Assembly (NCBI GenBank): GCA_012837465.1 | Contig: DURG01000255.1 | Span: 1-10,379, forward strand | Origin: Propionibacterium sp. | Lineage (GTDB): Bacteria > Actinomycetota > Actinomycetes > Propionibacteriales > Propionibacteriaceae | Length of the DNA stretch: 10,379 nt | Direction of reading: 5' to 3' | In this document: positions 1 through 7,503 of the stretch, one piece after another | Position numbering within the stretch: the stretch's first letter is position 1 | Layout of the letters: each line of letters opens with the position of its first letter | Translations under genes and position numbers: made by a program | The notes under the pieces: model-generated | What the model saw: only the letters and a program-made list of their open reading frames with translations | The model's database searches: none | What the model was told of the DNA's origin: nothing

Positions 1-1
1 G

Positions 2-508
2 GCGGCCGCGGCCATGATCCGGGACGAGGACGCCGTCATGCTCGAGGCCGGCACCACCTGCGCCATGATCGCCCGCCATCTCGCCGCCCGCCGCGGCCTG
101 CAACTGGTGACCAACTCCGCGCTGGTCTTCAACAACGCCCGCATCAACCCCCAACTGAGCGTCATCCTGACCGGCGGCGTGTTCCGCCGCGAGTCCGAGT
201 CGTTCGTCGGCCCCGTCGCCGAACGCGCGATCAACGACTTCAACGCGCGCATCGCGTTCCTCGGCACGGATGGCTTCTCCCCGGAACGTGGGCTCACCAC
301 CCGCTTCGTCGAGGGCGCCCAGGTGGCCACCCTCATGCGCGATCGCGCGGAAGAGACCTGGCTGGTCGCGGACTCCTCGAAGTTCGGCCAAGCCGGGTTC
401 GTCAGTTTTCTGCCCCTGGGCGGCATCACCGGGATCATCACCGATACCGGGCTCGCCGAGGATGCAGTCGAAGCATTGCAGGAGCACACCAAGGTGTGCC
501 TCGTCTAA
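2..508 (+). CDS. DeoR-family transcriptional regulator, C-terminal sensor domain (5'-partial)
   Basis: Only the last ~168 codons are present; the frame is open to the left edge, so the N-terminal winged helix-turn-helix lies outside the window. The visible part is the DeoR C-terminal effector domain, a ribose-isomerase-like fold that in this family binds phosphorylated sugars. Recognisable elements, in order, are LEAGTT (the usual D/E-x-GTT phosphosugar loop), LVTNS, ILTGG, GPVAE, FLGTDG, a GLTT stretch and the LVADSSKFG motif near the end, followed by the short C-terminal strand. The stop at 506-508 is 17 bp before the E2 gene on the same strand, so the regulator is probably the first or an early gene of the operon and controls it. 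DeoR proteins are commonly repressors relieved by a pathway intermediate; that this one represses this operon is inference. Family assignment is secure; the effector is unknown. Confidence 0.9.
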   Translation, partial: AAAAMIRDEDAVMLEAGTTCAMIARHLAARRGLQLVTNSALVFNNARINPQLSVILTGGVFRRESESFVGPVAERAINDFNARIAFLGTDGFSPERGLTTRFVEGAQVATLMRDRAEETWLVADSSKFGQAGFVSFLPLGGITGIITDTGLAEDAVEALQEHTKVCLV

Positions 509-522
509 GGAAGTAAGGAAGA
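507..522 (+). promoter_or_regulatory. Tandem AAGGAAG ribosome binding site of the E2 gene
   Basis: Two adjacent copies of an 8-base word (AAGGAAGT then AAGGAAGA) lie directly before the E2 start codon at 526. The first copy overlaps the stop codon of the upstream regulator. The second is only 4 bases from the ATG and the first is 12, so one is slightly close and the other slightly far from the usual spacing. Whether the duplication matters for translation is unknown. Confidence 0.55.
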
Positions 523-525
523 ACA

Positions 526-1917
526 ATGGCATCCGTTGTAGTCATGCCTCAGCTCGGCAACAGCGTCGAGTCGTGCTTGATCATTTCCTGGCAGGTCAAC
601 GTCGGCGACGAAGTCGCGGTCGACGGCGTGCTGTGTGAGGTCGAGACCGACAAGGCCTCCATGGAGGTTCCCTCCACCGCGGCGGGCACCGTGCTCGCCA
701 TCCTCTGGGAGGAGGGTGACGACGTCCCGGTCAAGGACCCCATCGTGGTGGTCGGCGACGCCGGCGAGGACCCGCAGCCCGCCCTCGACGCCGCCGGCTG
801 GAAGGGCAAGGAGGGCGAGGAGGAAGACGTCCCCACGTCCGACGAGGGCCCCCACGCCCAGCAGGAGCGCGAGGCCGCCCCCGAGTCCGAGACCCCCGAC
901 ATGGTTGGCGACGTCGAGCGCGTGGCCGCCACCGGCGCCTCCAGCCCGCGGGCCCGCAACCTGGCCGGCTCCAACAACATCGACATCAACGCCGTCACGG
1001 AGGGCTCCGGCCCCGGCGGCCGCGTCATCGAGCGCGACGTCCGGGCCGTCCTCGACGCAGGTGGCACCACGCTCGCCGCCGCCCGCGCCGGCGCACTGCC
1101 CGGTGAGGGCACGGGCCTCGGCGGCCGAGTCTCCACTGCGGACCTCGGCAAGGAAGCAACCACGGCGGAGGCCCCCAAGGCCGCACCGTTCACCTCGTCC
1201 GGCGCCCGCGAGTACCCCGGCCCGACGACGTCGGCACCGCTCAAGGGCATCCGCAAGGTCATCTCCGAGCGCATGATGCACTCGCTGGCCAGCTCCGCGC
1301 AGCTCACCTACACCTCGACGGCCAACGCCGCGGGCCTGCTCGCGATGCGCAAGAAGCTGAAGAACTCGCCCGAGGAACTCGGCCTCAACAAGGTCACCAT
1401 CGGCGACCTCGTGGGCTTCGCCGCCACCAAGACCGCGGCCAAGCACGCCAACCACAACGCCCACCTCGAGGACGGCACGCTCACCACGTTCGAGAACGTG
1501 CACCTGGGGCTCGCCGTGGACACGCCGCGCGGCCTCCTCGTCCCGACGCTGCGCAACGCGTCGCAGATGAGCCTGCGTGAGTTCTCCGCCACCAGCAAGG
1601 ACCTCGCGTACCAGGCCATCGACGGCAAGATCAACCCGGATCTGCTCGGCGGCGCCACGTTCACCGTGTCCAACCTCGGCGGCTTCGGCATCGAGTCCTT
1701 CACCCCGCTGCTGAACGTCCCGCAGGTCGCCATCCTGGGCGTCGACGCGATCTTCCCGCGCGCCACCATCGACGAGGACGGCAACGTCGGCGTCGAGCAG
1801 CGCATCGGCTTCTCGCTCACCGCTGATCACCGCGTGATCGACGGCGCCGACGCGGCCCGCTTCCTGCAGGACCTCGTCAAGTACATCGAGAACATCGACA
1901 TCACGGCACTGGGCTGA
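526..1917 (+). CDS. Dihydrolipoamide acyltransferase (E2) of a 2-oxo acid dehydrogenase-type complex
   Basis: Core subunit (463 aa, cytoplasmic) that carries the acyl group on a lipoyl arm and transfers it to CoA. Residues 1-76 form one lipoyl domain with the ETDKAS loop; Lys43 is the predicted lipoylation site. An acidic, proline-containing linker (about 77-137) leads to a peripheral subunit-binding domain at about 138-176 (SPRARNLA, then GSGPGGRV at 160-167). A second, shortened copy of that motif (GTGLGGRVSTADL, 195-207) follows 35 residues later. The catalytic acyltransferase domain spans about 237-463 and includes SNLGGFGIESF and the active-site DHRVIDG with His435 and Asp439. The gene is 17 bp after the regulator and 13 bp before E3, so it is surely co-transcribed with them. 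The sequence does not decide between acetyl-, branched-chain-, acetoin- or other acyl-transfer, and this E2 need not be housekeeping. Confidence 0.93.
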   Translation: MASVVVMPQLGNSVESCLIISWQVNVGDEVAVDGVLCEVETDKASMEVPSTAAGTVLAILWEEGDDVPVKDPIVVVGDAGEDPQPALDAAGWKGKEGEEEDVPTSDEGPHAQQEREAAPESETPDMVGDVERVAATGASSPRARNLAGSNNIDINAVTEGSGPGGRVIERDVRAVLDAGGTTLAAARAGALPGEGTGLGGRVSTADLGKEATTAEAPKAAPFTSSGAREYPGPTTSAPLKGIRKVISERMMHSLASSAQLTYTSTANAAGLLAMRKKLKNSPEELGLNKVTIGDLVGFAATKTAAKHANHNAHLEDGTLTTFENVHLGLAVDTPRGLLVPTLRNASQMSLREFSATSKDLAYQAIDGKINPDLLGGATFTVSNLGGFGIESFTPLLNVPQVAILGVDAIFPRATIDEDGNVGVEQRIGFSLTADHRVIDGADAARFLQDLVKYIENIDITALG

Positions 1918-1918
1918 G

Positions 1919-1924
1919 AAGGGG
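1919..1924 (+). promoter_or_regulatory. Ribosome binding site deciding the E3 start
   Basis: AAGGGG ends 6 bases before the ATG at 1931. An in-frame TTG at 1925 touches this site directly and would leave no spacer, so 1931 is the better start. The site begins just after the E2 stop codon. Confidence 0.7.
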
Positions 1925-1930
1925 TTGAAC

Positions 1931-3352
1931 ATGTCTGACAAGTCACCGGGTTTCGACACCGGCTCGCAGAGCTCGCCGGGCTCAACCAACGAGTATGACG
2001 CCATCGTGCTGGGCGGCGGCCCCGGCGGCTACATCGCCGCCGAGCGCCTCGGCCACGCCAAGAAGAAGGTCCTCCTGATCGAGGCCGACGCCCTCGGCGG
2101 CACCTGCCTCAACGTCGGGTGCATCCCGACGAAGGCCCTCCTCAACGCGGCCAAGACCTACTCCCACGCCAAGCACGGCGCCCACCTGGGCGTCAACGCA
2201 GGCGACATCTCCGTCGACTGGACGGCGATGCAGAAGTGGAAGCAGCAGACCGTCGACACCCTCGTCGGCGGCGTCGGCCAAGCCGAGAAGAAGGCCGGAG
2301 TCACCGTCGTCAAGGGCTACGGCACCTTCGACGGCCCCGGCAAGGTCACCGTCGACGGCACGCAGTACACGGCCGACCACGTGATCCTGGCCACCGGCTC
2401 CGTACCGGTCATGCCGCCCATCCCTGGCACGCAGGACAACCCGAAGGTCATCGACTCGACCGGCATGCTCGCCGTCGAGGAGATCCCCGCCCGCCTCGCC
2501 GTCATCGGCGGCGGCGTCATCGGCCTGGAGTTCGCCAGCCTCTTCGCGATGCTCGGCTCTGAGGTCACCGTCGTGGAGATGCTGCCCGAGATCGTGCCGT
2601 TCATGGACGACGAACTCGCCACGCAACTGCGCAAGGGCTTGTCGAACGTGAACTTCAAGCTCGAGTGCAAGGTCACCGCGATCGACGGCGGCACCGTCAG
2701 GTACGAGACCAAGGCCGGTGCGGAGGAATCCGTCGAGGCCGACCTCGTGCTGATGGCCGTCGGCCGCAAGCCCGCCGTCACCGGCTGGAACGCCGAGCAC
2801 TCAGGACTCGAGTTCTCCGGCAAGGGCGTCGTCGTGGACGACCGGATGCGCACCAACCTGCCCAACGTGTGGGCAGTCGGCGACGTCACCGGCCGCTCCC
2901 TGCTGGCCCACGCGGCCTACCGCATGGGTGAGATCGCCGTCGCCAACATCCTCGACCCCGAGGCGCACCGCAAGGGCGAGGTCATGCGCTGGCACACCAT
3001 CCCGTGGGCCGTGTACTCGTCACCCGAGGCCGCCGGGATCGGGCTCACCGAGAAGCAGGCCGAAGCCGCCGGTCACAACGTGGCCAAGGTCGTCGTGCCC
3101 GCCTACCTGTCGGGCCGCTTCGTCGCCGAGGAAGGCGTCAAGGGCGCCGGTGCGTGCAAGCTCGTCTACGACAAGGACACCACGCAGGTGCTCGGCATCC
3201 ACATCCTCGGCACCTACGCCTCCGAGATGGTCTGGGGCGCGTCCGTCGTGCTCGAGACCGAACTCAACATCACCGACCTGCGCCAGGTCGTCTTCCCCCA
3301 CCCCACCGTCAGCGAACTGATCCGAGAAGCGGCCTGGGCCGCGAAGATCTGA
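1931..3352 (+). CDS. lpd: Dihydrolipoamide dehydrogenase (E3)
   Basis: FAD-dependent disulfide oxidoreductase (473 aa, a normal family length) that reoxidises the dihydrolipoyl arm of E2 and reduces NAD+. The first ~21 residues are a polar Ser/Gly-rich tail before the fold. Residues 28-33 begin the FAD-binding GGGPGG motif; the redox-active disulfide is Cys59 and Cys64 in GGTCLNVGCIPTK; the NAD-binding motif is GGGVIGLEFAS; VWAVGDVTG is the second FAD contact; and the C-terminal interface carries the catalytic pair His457 and Glu462 in HPTVSE. All catalytic residues are intact. The ATG at 1931 was chosen over an in-frame TTG six bases upstream because of the ribosome binding site position. 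Close linkage to E2 (13 bp) and E1 (19 bp) indicates a dedicated E3 for this complex, although E3 proteins are often shared between complexes. Confidence 0.95.
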   Translation: MSDKSPGFDTGSQSSPGSTNEYDAIVLGGGPGGYIAAERLGHAKKKVLLIEADALGGTCLNVGCIPTKALLNAAKTYSHAKHGAHLGVNAGDISVDWTAMQKWKQQTVDTLVGGVGQAEKKAGVTVVKGYGTFDGPGKVTVDGTQYTADHVILATGSVPVMPPIPGTQDNPKVIDSTGMLAVEEIPARLAVIGGGVIGLEFASLFAMLGSEVTVVEMLPEIVPFMDDELATQLRKGLSNVNFKLECKVTAIDGGTVRYETKAGAEESVEADLVLMAVGRKPAVTGWNAEHSGLEFSGKGVVVDDRMRTNLPNVWAVGDVTGRSLLAHAAYRMGEIAVANILDPEAHRKGEVMRWHTIPWAVYSSPEAAGIGLTEKQAEAAGHNVAKVVVPAYLSGRFVAEEGVKGAGACKLVYDKDTTQVLGIHILGTYASEMVWGASVVLETELNITDLRQVVFPHPTVSELIREAAWAAKI

Positions 3353-3371
3353 CCACAGGAGACATCACACA

Positions 3372-5834
3372 ATGACCAAGTCACTCATCGTCGACCCGAG
3401 CAGTGTACGCAAGCCGTCGTACATTGAGTCGCCCAAGGTTCCGGTCAACCAGTACAAGCCGGATTTCGACGCCGAACTGAAGAAGTACGGCAAGGAGGGC
3501 CTCATCGAGATCCTCCACGACATGATCGCCGTGCGCCAGTTCGAGTCCATGCTGGACTCCATCAAGAAGACCGGCGCCTGGAACGGCGTCGAGTACAACC
3601 ACCGCGGCCCCGCGCACCTGTCCATCGGCCAGGAATCCGCCGTCGTCGGCCAGGCCTCGCAGCTCGATCCGGACGACTTCCTCTTCGGCTCGCACCGCAG
3701 CCACGGCGAGATCCTCGCCAAGTGCTACTCCGCCTCGCGCAAGCTCCCCGAGGACCAGCTCGAGAACATCATGAAGTCGTTCCTCGACGGCGAGACCCTC
3801 GGGTTCGCGGAGAAGGTCGGCTACGACAACGTCACCGAGCTCGCCGAGAACTTCATCCTCTACGGCACCGTCGCAGAGACCTTCGCCCGCTCCGCAGGCT
3901 TCAACCGCGGCCTCGGCGGCTCGATGCACGCCTTCTTCACGCCGTTCGGCTCCATGCCGAATAACGCCATCGTGGGCGGCTCGGCCGATATCGCCACCGG
4001 CTCGGCGCTGTTCAAGCGCATCAACAAGCAGAAGGGCATCGTCATCGCCAACATCGGCGACGCCTCCATGGGCTGTGGCCCCGTGTGGGAGGCCATGATG
4101 ATGGCCGCGATGGACCAGTACCGCACCCTGTGGAAGGACGGCGTCGAGGGCAACCCGCCGATCTGGTTCAACTTCTTCAACAACTTCTACGGCATGGGCG
4201 GCCAGACCTCCGGCGAGACCATGGGCTACGACATCCTCGCCCGCGTGGGCATGGGCGTGAACCCCGAAGCCATGCACGCCGAGCGCGTCGACGGCCTGAA
4301 CCCCCTCGCCGTCGCCGATGCAGTCGCCCGCAAGCGCGAGATCCTCGAATCCGGCAAGGGCCCCGTCCTCACCGACACCATCACCTACCGCTTCTCCGGC
4401 CACTCGCCGTCGGACGCCTCGTCCTACCGCACGCCGGAGGAGGTCGAGCTGTGGCAGGCCCACGACGGCCTGGCGAACTACACCAAGTACCTGGTCGACA
4501 ACAAGGTCCTCACGCAGGACGAGGTGGACGGCATCGCGACGAAGTTCGACGAGCGGCTCACCAAGGTCATCGCGATCGCCACCAAGGACGACGGCTCCAG
4601 CCCGCGCGTCGACACCGCCTTCATCGAGTCGGTCATGTACTCCAACGGCAACGAGCCCTCGCTCGACACCGAGCGTGAGCCCGAGCTCACCCAGCCGCTC
4701 GAGGAGAACTCCCGCGCCAAGTCCCTGCTGGCCAAGGCCCGCTACTACAAGGATGACAAGGGCAAGGTCGTCTCCAAGGCCAAGGCCTACAACTACCGCG
4801 ACGCCCTCTTCGAGGCCATCGCGCACGGCTTCGCCACGGATCCGACGATGGCCGCATGGGGCGAGGAGAACCGCGACTGGGGTGGCGCCTTCGCCGTCTA
4901 CCGTGGCCTCACCGAACTCCTGCCGTACCACCGTCTGTTCAACTCGCCCATCTCGGAGGCCGCCATCATCGGTGCCGGCGTCGGCTACGCCCTCTCGGGT
5001 GGCCGCGCCGTCGTCGAGCTGATGTACTGCGACTTCCTCGGCCGCGCGGGCGACGAGATCTTCAACCAGGCCCCGAAGTGGCAGTCGATGTCCGGCGGCC
5101 TGCTGAAGATGCCGCTGGTCATGCGCGTGTCGGTGGGCTCCAAGTACGGCGCCCAGCACTCGCAGGACTGGTCCGCGCTCGTGGCCCACATGCCAGGTCT
5201 GAAGGTCTACTACCCGGCCACCCCGTACGACGCCAAGGGCATGATGAACCTGGCGCTGCGCGGCACCGATCCGGTGGTCTTCTTCGAGTCCCAGCTCCTC
5301 TACGACGTGGCCGAGCAGTTCGAGACCGACGGCGTGCCCACCGAGTACTACGAGGTCGAGGAGGGCCAGCCGGTCATCCGCCGCGAGGGTTCAGACCTCA
5401 CGATCGCCAGCTACGGCCCCACGCTGTACCGTGCGATCGAGGCCGCTGAGACGCTCGAGGAGAAGTACGGCGTCTCCGCCGAGGTGATCGACCTGCGCTT
5501 CATCGCCCCGCTCGACCTCGATCTGGTGCTCGAGTCGGTCAAGAAGACCGGCCGCCTGCTGCTCACCTCGGACGCGGTGGACCGTGGCAACTTCCTCCAC
5601 GACATCGCCTCCCGCGTGCAGACCCTGGCGTTCGACCACCTCGACGCCCCGGTCACCGTGGTCGGCTCGCGCAACATCATCACGCCCGCTGCGGAGCTGG
5701 AGAAGCTGTTCTTCCCGCAGCCCGAGTGGATGATCGACGCGATCCACGAGCGGATGCTCCCGCTCAAGGACCACACGCCCGAGTCCAACCAGACCGACGG
5801 CGAGCTCGTCCGTCGCAACAAGCTCGGCCTCTGA
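3372..5834 (+). CDS. Fused alpha-beta E1 subunit of a 2-oxo acid (or hydroxyketone) dehydrogenase, thiamine diphosphate-dependent
   Basis: Catalyses the thiamine-diphosphate-dependent decarboxylation or C-C cleavage that loads the E2 lipoyl arm. The 820-aa protein joins an alpha half (about 30-400) and a beta half (about 470-810) through a charged linker. Alpha landmarks are RSHGEIL (His111), GGSMHAF (182-188), a thiamine/Mg motif GDA(229-231)...NN(270-271), and GHSPSD with His344, matching the E1-alpha phosphorylation-loop region. Beta landmarks are SPISEA with Glu529 (the cofactor-activating Glu), YGAQHSQDW with His596, and a transketolase C-terminal domain from about residue 675 containing VIDLRFIAPLD. 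Odd points: GDA replaces the usual GDG; about 12 extra residues separate it from NN; and about 40 extra residues lie between HG and GGSMH compared with human PDH E1-alpha as I recall it. AGGAGA at 3357-3362 supports the start. Substrate unknown: 2-oxo acid or acetoin-like hydroxyketone are both possible. Confidence 0.9.
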   Translation: MTKSLIVDPSSVRKPSYIESPKVPVNQYKPDFDAELKKYGKEGLIEILHDMIAVRQFESMLDSIKKTGAWNGVEYNHRGPAHLSIGQESAVVGQASQLDPDDFLFGSHRSHGEILAKCYSASRKLPEDQLENIMKSFLDGETLGFAEKVGYDNVTELAENFILYGTVAETFARSAGFNRGLGGSMHAFFTPFGSMPNNAIVGGSADIATGSALFKRINKQKGIVIANIGDASMGCGPVWEAMMMAAMDQYRTLWKDGVEGNPPIWFNFFNNFYGMGGQTSGETMGYDILARVGMGVNPEAMHAERVDGLNPLAVADAVARKREILESGKGPVLTDTITYRFSGHSPSDASSYRTPEEVELWQAHDGLANYTKYLVDNKVLTQDEVDGIATKFDERLTKVIAIATKDDGSSPRVDTAFIESVMYSNGNEPSLDTEREPELTQPLEENSRAKSLLAKARYYKDDKGKVVSKAKAYNYRDALFEAIAHGFATDPTMAAWGEENRDWGGAFAVYRGLTELLPYHRLFNSPISEAAIIGAGVGYALSGGRAVVELMYCDFLGRAGDEIFNQAPKWQSMSGGLLKMPLVMRVSVGSKYGAQHSQDWSALVAHMPGLKVYYPATPYDAKGMMNLALRGTDPVVFFESQLLYDVAEQFETDGVPTEYYEVEEGQPVIRREGSDLTIASYGPTLYRAIEAAETLEEKYGVSAEVIDLRFIAPLDLDLVLESVKKTGRLLLTSDAVDRGNFLHDIASRVQTLAFDHLDAPVTVVGSRNIITPAAELEKLFFPQPEWMIDAIHERMLPLKDHTPESNQTDGELVRRNKLGL

Positions 5835-5851
5835 TCGTTGGTTGAGCCCTG

Positions 5852-5987
5852 ACGCTGGTTGAGCCGGCTGCGCCCGAGCTTGCGAGGGCCGCAGCCGCGT
5901 CGAAACCTCCAGGGAGCGCCACTCGGCTGAGTGGGGACGTCTGGAGGTTTCGACACTGCTCGCTGCGCTCGCAGGCTCAACCAGCGT
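5852..5987. repeat. Palindromic intergenic element, copy 1 (GGTTGAGCC / GTCGAAACC type)
   Basis: The gap between E1 and the PHP gene is almost wholly an imperfect palindrome. The outer arms are a perfect 14-bp inverted repeat (5852-5865 with 5974-5987, ACGCTGGTTGAGCC). The inner arms are a second perfect 14-bp pair (5899-5912 with 5941-5954, GTCGAAACCTCCAG) around a loop of 28 bases. A third, local stem GGCTGCG/CGCAGCC (5866-5872 with 5890-5896) sits within the left half. An additional TGGTTGAGCC half-arm precedes the element at 5839-5848. A second copy lies at 7353-7488. It could act in the transcript as a terminator, attenuator or mRNA-stability structure, or be a non-autonomous mobile repeat; the sequence alone does not decide. 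Confidence 0.85.
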
Positions 5988-5996
5988 GAGCTGAAT

Positions 5997-6000
5997 GGAG
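5997..6000 (+). promoter_or_regulatory. Ribosome binding site deciding the PHP-gene start
   Basis: GGAG ends 6 bases before the ATG at 6007. An in-frame ATG at 5995 overlaps this site and has only a weak GTGAG upstream (5986-5990) at the edge of the palindromic element, so 6007 is preferred. Confidence 0.6.
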
Positions 6001-6006
6001 ATTCAG

Positions 6007-7362
6007 ATGGATACCCGTAACCAGATCAACGACCCGTCAATCGCTCCGGCCGATCGTGTGGCGGCCCTGCAGGAGTACCTGCAGGGCTCGCCCGCGTTCC
6101 CGGAGTTCGTGACGGAATCCAACAACCACGTCCACACCATCTACAGCTTCAGCCCGTACACCCCGTCGATGGCGGCGCTGCGGGCCCGTGAGGCGGGGCT
6201 GACCGTCGTCGGCTCGGTGGATCACGATTCGGCCGCCGGCGCCGCGGAGATGACGGCGGCCGCGGCCGCCGTCGGGCTCGGCTCGGTGACCGGCTTCGAG
6301 TGCCGCGTCTACGTGCACTCCGACGCCGACGTGGAGGCGGGCAACGCCCCGTTCCACGACCGCAAGCTGAACAACCCGGACACCGCGGGCATCGCCTACA
6401 TGACGGTGCAGGGCATCCCGGCCTCGGCCCGCGACGAGGTCGCGGGCTTCCTGAAGCCCATCCGTGAGGCGCGGCTCAAGCGCACGTCGAAGATGGTCGA
6501 CAACGCCAACGGCATCCTCGCAGGCCTCGGCGCCCCGCTGATCGACGTCGAGACCGACATCGTGGGCCGCTCGCAGTTCCTGCACGGCGGCACCGTCACC
6601 GAGCGACACCTGCTGGCGGCGATGGCCGACAAGCTCATCGAGCACTTCGGCCGGGGCGAGTCACTGACCGACGGCCTGGCGCAGCTGGGGCTGAACCTCT
6701 CCGACAAGGTCAAGGCGCAACTCGGCGACTCCGAGAACCCGCACCTGACCTTCGACCTGTTGGGCGTGATGAAGGCCGAGTTCCTGGACCGGATCTACGT
6801 CATCCCCGAGCGCACGCAGGACGGGGGAGAGTGCCCGACGATGGCCGAGGTGATCGCCTTCGCCAAGTCGATCGGCGCCATCCCCTGCTACGCCTACCTC
6901 GGCGACGTCACCGCGTCGCCCACGGGCGACAAGAAGGCGGAGAAGTTCGAGGACGACTTCATCGAGGAGCTCGTCGCCTTCCTCGGCGAGATCGGCATGC
7001 CGGCCATCACCTACATGCCGCCGCGCAACACCGCAGAGCAGATGGCCCGGATCGCCGACCTGGCGGACGCCAACGGGCTGCTCGAGGTCAGCGGGGTCGA
7101 CATCAACACCCCGCGCCAGGTGTTCAACTGCCCCGAGCTGCAGCGCCCAGAGCTGGACCACCTCAACGACGCGACGTGGGCGATGGTCGCCCACGAACAA
7201 CTCGCCGAGCACGACCTGGCGCTCGGCCTCTTCGCCGACGACTCACCGCTGGCCGGGCTGCCGCTGAAGGAGCGCGTGCAGCGCTACTCCGCCATCGGCC
7301 GCGCCCTCGTCCAGGACGGTCTGCCCGTCGCCGACGCCGCTGAACAACTCAACGCTGGTTGA
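6007..7362 (+). CDS. PHP-domain metal-dependent hydrolase (probable phosphoesterase), substrate unknown
   Basis: A 451-aa cytoplasmic protein with no signal peptide or membrane segment. Its N-terminal half shows the PHP (polymerase and histidinol phosphatase) metal-site pattern: HVH at residues 41-43, DHD at 72-74 and Glu98 in TGFECR. Further candidate ligands are His193 in the FLHGG segment, His201, and Asp365 in SGVDIN, where PHP proteins usually have a D-x-H or D-x-N metal motif. PHP enzymes mostly hydrolyse phosphoesters with two or three metal ions, so a phosphatase or cyclic phosphodiesterase acting on a pathway intermediate is likely. At 451 aa it is longer than a minimal PHP phosphatase (about 270 aa); the central region around 130-300 is mostly helical and unfamiliar to me. 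The gene is bounded on both sides by copies of one palindromic element, and its stop codon lies in the arm of the second copy. ATG 5995 would add four residues. Family call good, function inferred. Confidence 0.82.
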   Translation: MDTRNQINDPSIAPADRVAALQEYLQGSPAFPEFVTESNNHVHTIYSFSPYTPSMAALRAREAGLTVVGSVDHDSAAGAAEMTAAAAAVGLGSVTGFECRVYVHSDADVEAGNAPFHDRKLNNPDTAGIAYMTVQGIPASARDEVAGFLKPIREARLKRTSKMVDNANGILAGLGAPLIDVETDIVGRSQFLHGGTVTERHLLAAMADKLIEHFGRGESLTDGLAQLGLNLSDKVKAQLGDSENPHLTFDLLGVMKAEFLDRIYVIPERTQDGGECPTMAEVIAFAKSIGAIPCYAYLGDVTASPTGDKKAEKFEDDFIEELVAFLGEIGMPAITYMPPRNTAEQMARIADLADANGLLEVSGVDINTPRQVFNCPELQRPELDHLNDATWAMVAHEQLAEHDLALGLFADDSPLAGLPLKERVQRYSAIGRALVQDGLPVADAAEQLNAG

Positions 7363-7488
7363 GCCGACCACGTCCGAGCTTGCGAGGACCGTGGTCGTGT
7401 CGAAACCCCTGAAGCGAGATCACCTGGCTGATCGTGCGCCTTTGGGGGTTTCGACACTGCTCGCTGGCGCTCGCAGACTCAACCAACG
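7353..7488. repeat. Palindromic intergenic element, copy 2
   Basis: Same architecture as the element at 5852-5987. The outer arms are TGGTTGAG (7356-7363) with CTCAACCA (7478-7485), extended by a few more pairs after single mismatches. The inner arms are a perfect 13-bp pair (7397-7409 with 7445-7457, GTGTCGAAACCCC), continued by two G-T and two A-T pairs. The local stem is GACCACG/CGTGGTC (7366-7372 with 7390-7396) around CGAGCTTGCGAG, a loop sequence identical to copy 1. The left arm overlaps the last codons and supplies the TGA stop (7360-7362) of the PHP gene. The right end is 4 bases before the AAGGAG ribosome binding site of the next gene. Confidence 0.85.
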
Positions 7489-7491
7489 AGC

Positions 7492-7497
7492 AAGGAG
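7492..7497 (+). promoter_or_regulatory. Ribosome binding site of the SDR gene
   Basis: A consensus AAGGAG lies 6 bases before the ATG at 7504. It fixes the start and confirms that the ~85-residue N-terminal extension of the encoded dehydrogenase is translated. Confidence 0.8.
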
Positions 7498-7503
7498 AAC
7501 AAC

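Noticed and set aside
1925..1933. TTG start two codons upstream for E3
   Set aside because: The ribosome binding site AAGGGG abuts it directly, while ATG 1931 has a 6-base spacer.
505..2004. Long minus-strand open frame (about 499 codons) opposite E2
   Set aside because: Its protein is a low-complexity run of Gly, Ala, Val, Asp and Arg with no motif, and it is antisense to a clear E2 gene; G/C-rich third positions create such mirror frames.
3381..5189. Minus-strand open frame of about 602 codons opposite E1
   Set aside because: Same antisense artefact: biased composition, no family resemblance, no ribosome binding site, and the plus strand carries a fully motif-supported E1.
5995..6009. ATG at 5995 as start of the PHP protein
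   Set aside because: It overlaps the GGAG that is properly spaced for ATG 6007. It would change the product by only four residues, so the choice is not critical.
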